Shown here in pieces: positions 60,098-64,000 of a stretch of 64,000 nucleotides of DNA. The stretch is from Acidimicrobiia bacterium (GTDB taxonomy: Bacteria; Actinomycetota; Acidimicrobiia; Spongiisociales; UBA5794). Numbering within the stretch: position 1 is the stretch's first letter; every line of letters starts with the position of its first letter. The stretch lies in the NCBI GenBank assembly GCA_026985095.1, contig JALSQW010000029.1:62001-126000 (forward strand), given 5' to 3'. The notes below the pieces were generated by a model that saw only the letters and a list, made by a program, of their open reading frames with translations, was not told the origin of the DNA and searched no databases. The translations under genes and the position numbers were made by a program.

Positions 60098-60754
60098 ATG
60101 AACGGTGGAACGAACGGACCCGCGGGGAACCCGAGGAACGGATCGACCGCCTCGGCCGATGAGGCGATGGAACGGATCGCCGCCCTCGAGGAGATCATCG
60201 CCGGCCAGCGGGCCGAGCTCGGTCTGCTCCGTCTGCAGCTCGAGATGCTGTCGGCGACCGACGTGATCACCGGCCTGCCGAACCTGACCGGCATCATGCA
60301 GACCCTCGAGAAGCAGCTCGCTCGGAACCGCCGCACGGCCGAGCCGTTCGGGATCATGTTGATCGAGGCCGACGGCATCGAGACGACCGAGGACGCGGGC
60401 CAGGAAGCTCTCCACGACGCGTTGCGTCACTGCGGCGCGATGATCTCGGCGGCGTTGCGTCAGTCCGACACGGTCGGGCGGATCGACGAGCGGACCTTCG
60501 CTGCCGTGCTGCCGGACCTGAGCCGTGACGGTGCGGGCGTGGTGATGGGACGGATCGACGCCAACCTCCGGACGATGCCGCCCGGACCGATCGATGCGCC
60601 GACCCGCCTCACCCCGCGTCTGTCGGTGGTGCTGATCGACGATGCCTTCGCCGGTGACGCCACCGATCTGATGGAGGGCATCAACCGCCTCCGCGTCGAG
60701 GCGAAACCCGGAGAGCCCACGATCGTCGAGTCGTCGGACCTCGCCGCCTCCTGA
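60098..60754 (+). CDS. Degenerate GGDEF-domain protein
   Basis: 218 residues. A Gly/Asn-rich N-terminus and a short coiled coil (about 22-50) precede a GGDEF fold beginning TDVITGLPNLTGIM. The signature position reads GRIDERTFAAVLP, with IDERT in place of GGDEF, so diguanylate cyclase activity is not expected. It could still bind GTP or c-di-GMP, or act as a partner of the HD-GYP protein encoded 4 kb upstream. It has its own FliA-type promoter, so it belongs to the flagellar regulon. Confidence 0.75.
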   Translation: MNGGTNGPAGNPRNGSTASADEAMERIAALEEIIAGQRAELGLLRLQLEMLSATDVITGLPNLTGIMQTLEKQLARNRRTAEPFGIMLIEADGIETTEDAGQEALHDALRHCGAMISAALRQSDTVGRIDERTFAAVLPDLSRDGAGVVMGRIDANLRTMPPGPIDAPTRLTPRLSVVLIDDAFAGDATDLMEGINRLRVEAKPGEPTIVESSDLAAS

Positions 60755-60860
60755 GCGGCGGGAGGTTCCCCGGTCGCTCGACGGTCGATCGTTCCTGCCC
60801 CCGGGCCGCGCCGTCTCGGTGTCGTTGGCGGTGGACGTGTCCGGGCTCGCACGTTTCCGC

Positions 60861-60887
60861 TTAACCGACCGCCGCGACGGCCGACGG
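60861..60887 (+). promoter_or_regulatory. FliA-type promoter of flgE
   Basis: TTAA (60861-60864), exactly 15 bases, GCCGACGG (60880-60887). Leader about 110 bases. The rest of the 60755-61002 gap shows nothing else I can identify apart from the leader hairpins. Confidence 0.75.
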
Positions 60888-60936
60888 GACCGGGCGAGCG
60901 GAACGGAAGACCGGCCGCACGCTCGATACCAGCAGC

Positions 60937-60997
60937 GCTCCATGGATCGGAGCCGATCCTCTCTAGGGACGGAGACGACCATCACGAAGGAGTGATG
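60937..60997 (+). promoter_or_regulatory. flgE leader with GGA-loop hairpins, one over the ribosome site
   Basis: Hairpin GCTCC/GGAGC (60937-60953) has ATGGATC as loop; an alternative stem GGATCG/CGATCC overlaps it. Hairpin CATCAC/GTGATG (60980-60997) has GAAGGA as loop, and its last base is six before the ATG, so the ribosome site AAGGAG is held in the hairpin. Candidate CsrA sites. Confidence 0.5.
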
Positions 60998-61002
60998 CGC
61001 CG

Positions 61003-62229
61003 ATGATGCGATCGATGTTCTCCGGGGTCTCCGGATTGCGGTCCAACCAGACGATGATGGATGTGGTCGGCCACAACATCGCCAACGTCAACACCGCCGG
61101 CTTCAAGTCCTCTCAGGTCACCTTCGAGGAAGCACTCGCCCAGACGCTCGGCGGCCCGTCGGGTGCCGGCGTCAACCGGGGCGGAACGAACCCCATCCAG
61201 ATGGGTCTCGGCGTCAAGATCGCTTCCACCGACGCCGTCTTCACCCAAGGGGCGACGCAGGTCACGGGCCGGCCGACCGACCTGGCGATCCAGGGCGACG
61301 GGTTCTTCGTGCTCGAAGGCGGCGGCGAGCGGGTCTACACGCGGGCCGGTACGTTCCGGTTCGACGAGGTCGGCAACATCGTGGCCCCCGGCGGCATGAT
61401 GGTCCTCGGCTGGACCGCCGACGGCGCCGGCAACATCGACAACCAGGTGGCGGTCGCGCCGATCACCCTGCCGCTCACCCAGGTCATCGAACCGAACCTC
61501 ACCACCCTCGTCGAGGTGGGAGGCAACCTGTCGGCCGACACGGCCATCGGTGATGTCCATCGCACCTCGATCGACATCATCGACAGCCTCGGCGAGTCGA
61601 GGAACCTCCTGATCGAGTTCCAGAAGACCGCAGCCAACGACTGGAACGTGTCGGCGACGGTGGACGGGAACGCCGTGACGCTGTCGACGTCGTCGATCAG
61701 CTTCAACCCGGACGGGTCGCTCGCCGGACCGACGAGCTTCACGGTGTCGGGCTACACGCCTCCTGGGGCGAACCCACTGAACTTCACGGTGGAACTCGCC
61801 GGGAGCTCGCCCCTCCTCCAGTACGGGGGCGTGGCCAACGCCGAAGCCGTCAACCAGGACGGCAACCCGATCGGGTTCCTCAGGGACTTCTCGATCGGCT
61901 CCGACGGATCGATCAACGGGGTGTTCTCCAACGGAGAGGCCAAGCTCCTCGCCCAGATCGCCACCGCCACGTTCAACAACCCGTCGGGTCTCGTCCGCAA
62001 CGGCGAGTCGCACTTCGCCGCCTCGGTGAACTCCGGTCAGGCGTTGATCGGTGTCCCCGGGGGCGGCGGCAAGGGCACCATCGCCGCCGGTGCCCTCGAG
62101 ATGAGCAACGTCGATCTCGCCCAGGAGTTCACCAACCTGATCATCGCCCAGCGCGGGTTCCAGGCCAACTCCAGGATCATCACGGCAAGCGACGAGGTCC
62201 TCGCCGACCTGGTCAACATGAAGCGATGA
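61003..62229 (+). CDS. flgE: Flagellar hook protein FlgE
   Basis: 408 residues. MFSGVSGLRSNQTMMDVVGHNIANVNTAGFKSSQV at the N-terminus, TDLAIQGDGFFVLEG in the D1 region and NVDLAQEFTNLIIAQRGFQANSRIITASDEVLADLVNMKR at the C-terminus are diagnostic. Length suits FlgE and not the shorter rod proteins FlgF/FlgG. ATG at 61003 or 61006 (tandem ATG). Confidence 0.95.
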   Translation: MMRSMFSGVSGLRSNQTMMDVVGHNIANVNTAGFKSSQVTFEEALAQTLGGPSGAGVNRGGTNPIQMGLGVKIASTDAVFTQGATQVTGRPTDLAIQGDGFFVLEGGGERVYTRAGTFRFDEVGNIVAPGGMMVLGWTADGAGNIDNQVAVAPITLPLTQVIEPNLTTLVEVGGNLSADTAIGDVHRTSIDIIDSLGESRNLLIEFQKTAANDWNVSATVDGNAVTLSTSSISFNPDGSLAGPTSFTVSGYTPPGANPLNFTVELAGSSPLLQYGGVANAEAVNQDGNPIGFLRDFSIGSDGSINGVFSNGEAKLLAQIATATFNNPSGLVRNGESHFAASVNSGQALIGVPGGGGKGTIAAGALEMSNVDLAQEFTNLIIAQRGFQANSRIITASDEVLADLVNMKR

Positions 62230-62260
62230 TCTCGATCTCGACCATTGATGGGAGGAGCGC

Positions 62261-62506
62261 ATGATCACCGTCCACCGGCTGCGAGGAGAGGAGATCTTCC
62301 TCAACGCCGACCTGATCGAGTCGATCGAGCGAACGCCCGACACGGTCGTCACGCTCATCGACGGCCGCCGCATCGTGGTGGCCGACGACCCGGACGACAT
62401 CGCTCGCCGGGTCGTGGCCTACCGCGGAGCGATCCTCGCGTCGGCCGAGGACATGCGATCCGGTGGTCGGCCCTCCCTGGTGATGGTCGAGGGAGGTGAC
62501 GAATGA
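62261..62506 (+). CDS. flbD2: FlbD/SwrD-family flagellar protein, copy 2
   Basis: 81 residues. LNADLIESIERTPDTVVTLIDGRRIVV is the same family pattern as the gene before motA (43279-43542). GGGAGGAGCGC ribosome site. Follows flgE by 31 bases and overlaps the response regulator by four bases. flgE-flbD is a common arrangement. Confidence 0.85.
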   Translation: MITVHRLRGEEIFLNADLIESIERTPDTVVTLIDGRRIVVADDPDDIARRVVAYRGAILASAEDMRSGGRPSLVMVEGGDE

Positions 62507-62925
62507 GCGAGCACGTCCTGATCATCGACGACGACGAGGACTTCGCCCGCCTCCTGTCGGTGTACCTGAGCCGGGCGGGCTTCCGCACCACGATCGCCCC
62601 CGACGGGATCCAAGGCCAGATGGCGGCCAACCGATCCCAACCCGATGTGATCATCCTCGACTACCAGATGCCGGCCGCGTCGGGGGTCACCGTCGCCGCT
62701 CGTCTCCGGCGCTCCACGCTCACCGGGGGGATCCCGGTGGTCATGCTGACCGGACACAAGACCCAGACCCTCACCAGCACGGCGATCGCGGCGGGTGTCG
62801 CCGCGGTGGTGTCGAAGAACGACCTCACCGAGGACCTCCTGCTGCGCACGCTGCGGACCGCGCTCGACGGGAGCATGGGAACCTCCGTCGACCTCGATGC
62901 CCTGTTCCCGATCGATGTCGCCTGA
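62503..62925 (+). CDS. Single-domain response regulator (CheY-like)
   Basis: 140 residues. Receiver domain with acidic pocket DDDED (9-13), phospho-acceptor Asp53 in IILDYQMP, Thr83 in MLTGH and Lys105 in VVSKND. No output domain. The C-terminal 15 residues are extra. It is coupled to the histidine kinase (11-base overlap) and lies behind flgE-flbD, so it may signal to the motor or to flagellar gene control. Confidence 0.9.
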   Translation: MSEHVLIIDDDEDFARLLSVYLSRAGFRTTIAPDGIQGQMAANRSQPDVIILDYQMPAASGVTVAARLRRSTLTGGIPVVMLTGHKTQTLTSTAIAAGVAAVVSKNDLTEDLLLRTLRTALDGSMGTSVDLDALFPIDVA

Positions 62926-64000
62926 GCGCTCGCGACCGACGTCGCTGTTCCCCCTCGCGGCGGCGGCGTTCGCGGCGGTGGTGACGGTCGCGGCGATCCC
63001 CGGACCCATCCCCACCGTGGGGCGGGTCGCGGCCGTGGCGGTGTTCGTCGCCGTCTACGCCTGGTCGGCGTCGGTCGAGATCATCGTTCGGCAACGATCT
63101 GGTGGCGGGCGTCGCTGGTCGGTCCTCCCGCGGCCGGTCCTCGACAGTGTGGTCGACGCGCATCGAGCCACCCGGGACCACGAAGATGCCCTCCGCGCCG
63201 CCATCCAGCGGGAGCGCATCGCCGGATTGGAGCTCGAGATCCGGGCCGCGGCCGCGGCGGAGGCGCAGCGTCGGGTCGAGGAGCTCAACGCCGAGCTCGA
63301 AGCGTTCACGTTCTCCGCCTCGCACGACCTGGCCGTTCCCCTCACGACCATCCGGGCGTTCGTCGCGCTCCTCGAGGAATCGGACGGGCACCGCCTGGGC
63401 GAAGAGGGCCGTGAGTACCTCGGGCGAGTGGGGAACATCGCGGCCCGGATGGAGGAGTTGATCGGTGATCTGCTGGCGTTGTCGCGGATGCGGCGCGACG
63501 CCGATCCCGAACCGGCCCTCGTCGACGTCCGCGGTCTCGTCGATGAGGTCGCCGTCGAGGTCGAACGGGCCCTCGGCAGGCCTCTCGACGTCCGGGTGGT
63601 GGGGGACGTCGCTCAACTGCTGGTTCCGCCGTCGCTCCTGCGAGCCATCCTGCAGAACCTGATCCACAACGGCGCCAAGTACAACGACCACGAACGTCCC
63701 TCGGTCACGGTGCTGGTGGATGCCGGCGATCGCTTCGCGTCGCTGGTGGTCATGGACGACGGCATCGGGGTGGCCGACGACGACCGGGAACGGATCTTCG
63801 AGCTGTTCGTCAGAGGCACCGATCACCTCGGCCTGCCCGGAACCGGCGCCGGCTTGGCGATCGCTCGGCGTGCTGCTCGATCCCTCGGCGGCGACCTGTG
63901 GCTGGAGACGACCGGAGCGGAGGGAACCACGTTCTGCGTCACGATCCCCCGGCCGGCGGTGCCCGAGCACGGAGCCGATCGGTCGGCCTCGGTCGGCTGA
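62915..64000 (+). CDS. Membrane sensor histidine kinase
   Basis: 361 residues; the stop codon is the last three bases of the window. Two N-terminal membrane helices (about 9-28 and 36-53) with a very short outer loop, a coiled coil (about 85-130), then HisKA with His137 in FSASHDLAVPLTTIRAF. The ATPase domain has an N-box LIHNGAKYNDH, DDGIGV, and GTGAGLAIARR. The short sensor region suggests it senses a membrane or cytoplasmic signal. Pairs with the preceding response regulator. Confidence 0.9.
   Translation: MSPERSRPTSLFPLAAAAFAAVVTVAAIPGPIPTVGRVAAVAVFVAVYAWSASVEIIVRQRSGGGRRWSVLPRPVLDSVVDAHRATRDHEDALRAAIQRERIAGLELEIRAAAAAEAQRRVEELNAELEAFTFSASHDLAVPLTTIRAFVALLEESDGHRLGEEGREYLGRVGNIAARMEELIGDLLALSRMRRDADPEPALVDVRGLVDEVAVEVERALGRPLDVRVVGDVAQLLVPPSLLRAILQNLIHNGAKYNDHERPSVTVLVDAGDRFASLVVMDDGIGVADDDRERIFELFVRGTDHLGLPGTGAGLAIARRAARSLGGDLWLETTGAEGTTFCVTIPRPAVPEHGADRSASVG

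Overview
The window is compact, GC-rich bacterial DNA with many 1-8 base gene overlaps and many GTG starts. A GuaB3-type IMP dehydrogenase paralogue, a FliA/WhiG-type sigma factor, CIRCE-controlled groESL, apparently leaderless transcripts and a flagellum without L/P-ring genes point to a motile Gram-positive actinobacterium (Actinomycetota). Finer placement is not possible from the sequence alone. No insertion sequence, prophage, tRNA, rRNA or CRISPR array was seen.

Region 1 (1-8.6 kb, minus strand) is respiratory. A clade II-type nitrous oxide reductase cluster runs Rrf2 regulator, nosZ, nosB-like, nosD, nosF, nosY (cut by the window edge). Next to it are a lipoprotein cytochrome c and a ba3-type terminal oxidase (subunit IIa-like, II, I). 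The set suggests respiration that can switch between oxygen and N2O.

Region 2 (8.8-28.7 kb) is housekeeping. It holds alr, a P1-family peptidase, a uracil-DNA glycosylase, tsaE-tsaB-rimI-tsaD, a site-2-type protease and CIRCE-groES-groEL. After these come an ATP-grasp enzyme, an Nfu-type Fe-S protein, a permease, a GNAT, a Nudix hydrolase and a PLP decarboxylase. The divergent cimA and trpS genes, guaB3 and guaA complete it. The cimA/trpS divergence carries two back-to-back attenuators: an Ile-codon leader peptide for cimA and a Trp-codon leader peptide for trpS. Both are encoded at or within a few bases of the predicted transcription start.

Region 3 (28.7-64 kb) is a large flagellar locus. 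It starts with fliA (minus strand) and a tandem pair of almost identical flagellin genes, then fliD, fliS and fliT. The body is flgBC-fliEFGHIJ-transglycosylase-fliK-flgD-flbD-motAB-fliLMNOPQR-flhBA and an FlhF-like protein that lacks the GTPase motifs. A minus-strand operon flgN-flgK-flgL-fliW-csrA, a degenerate GGDEF/HD-GYP protein, a degenerate GGDEF protein, flgE, a second flbD, a response regulator and a histidine kinase close the window.

The most striking feature of region 3 is its regulation. Twelve sites match TTAA-like, exactly 15 bases, GCCGA, and they sit in front of fliA itself and nearly every flagellar transcription unit, so they look like FliA (sigma-28) promoters. Several of the resulting 5' leaders carry a hairpin with GGA in its loop. 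Three kinds of gene (the flagellins, flbD and the HD-GYP gene) also share an identical 12-base box, ACAAGGAGGTGC, over the ribosome binding site. This is the layout expected for CsrA repression relieved by FliW, and both proteins are encoded here.
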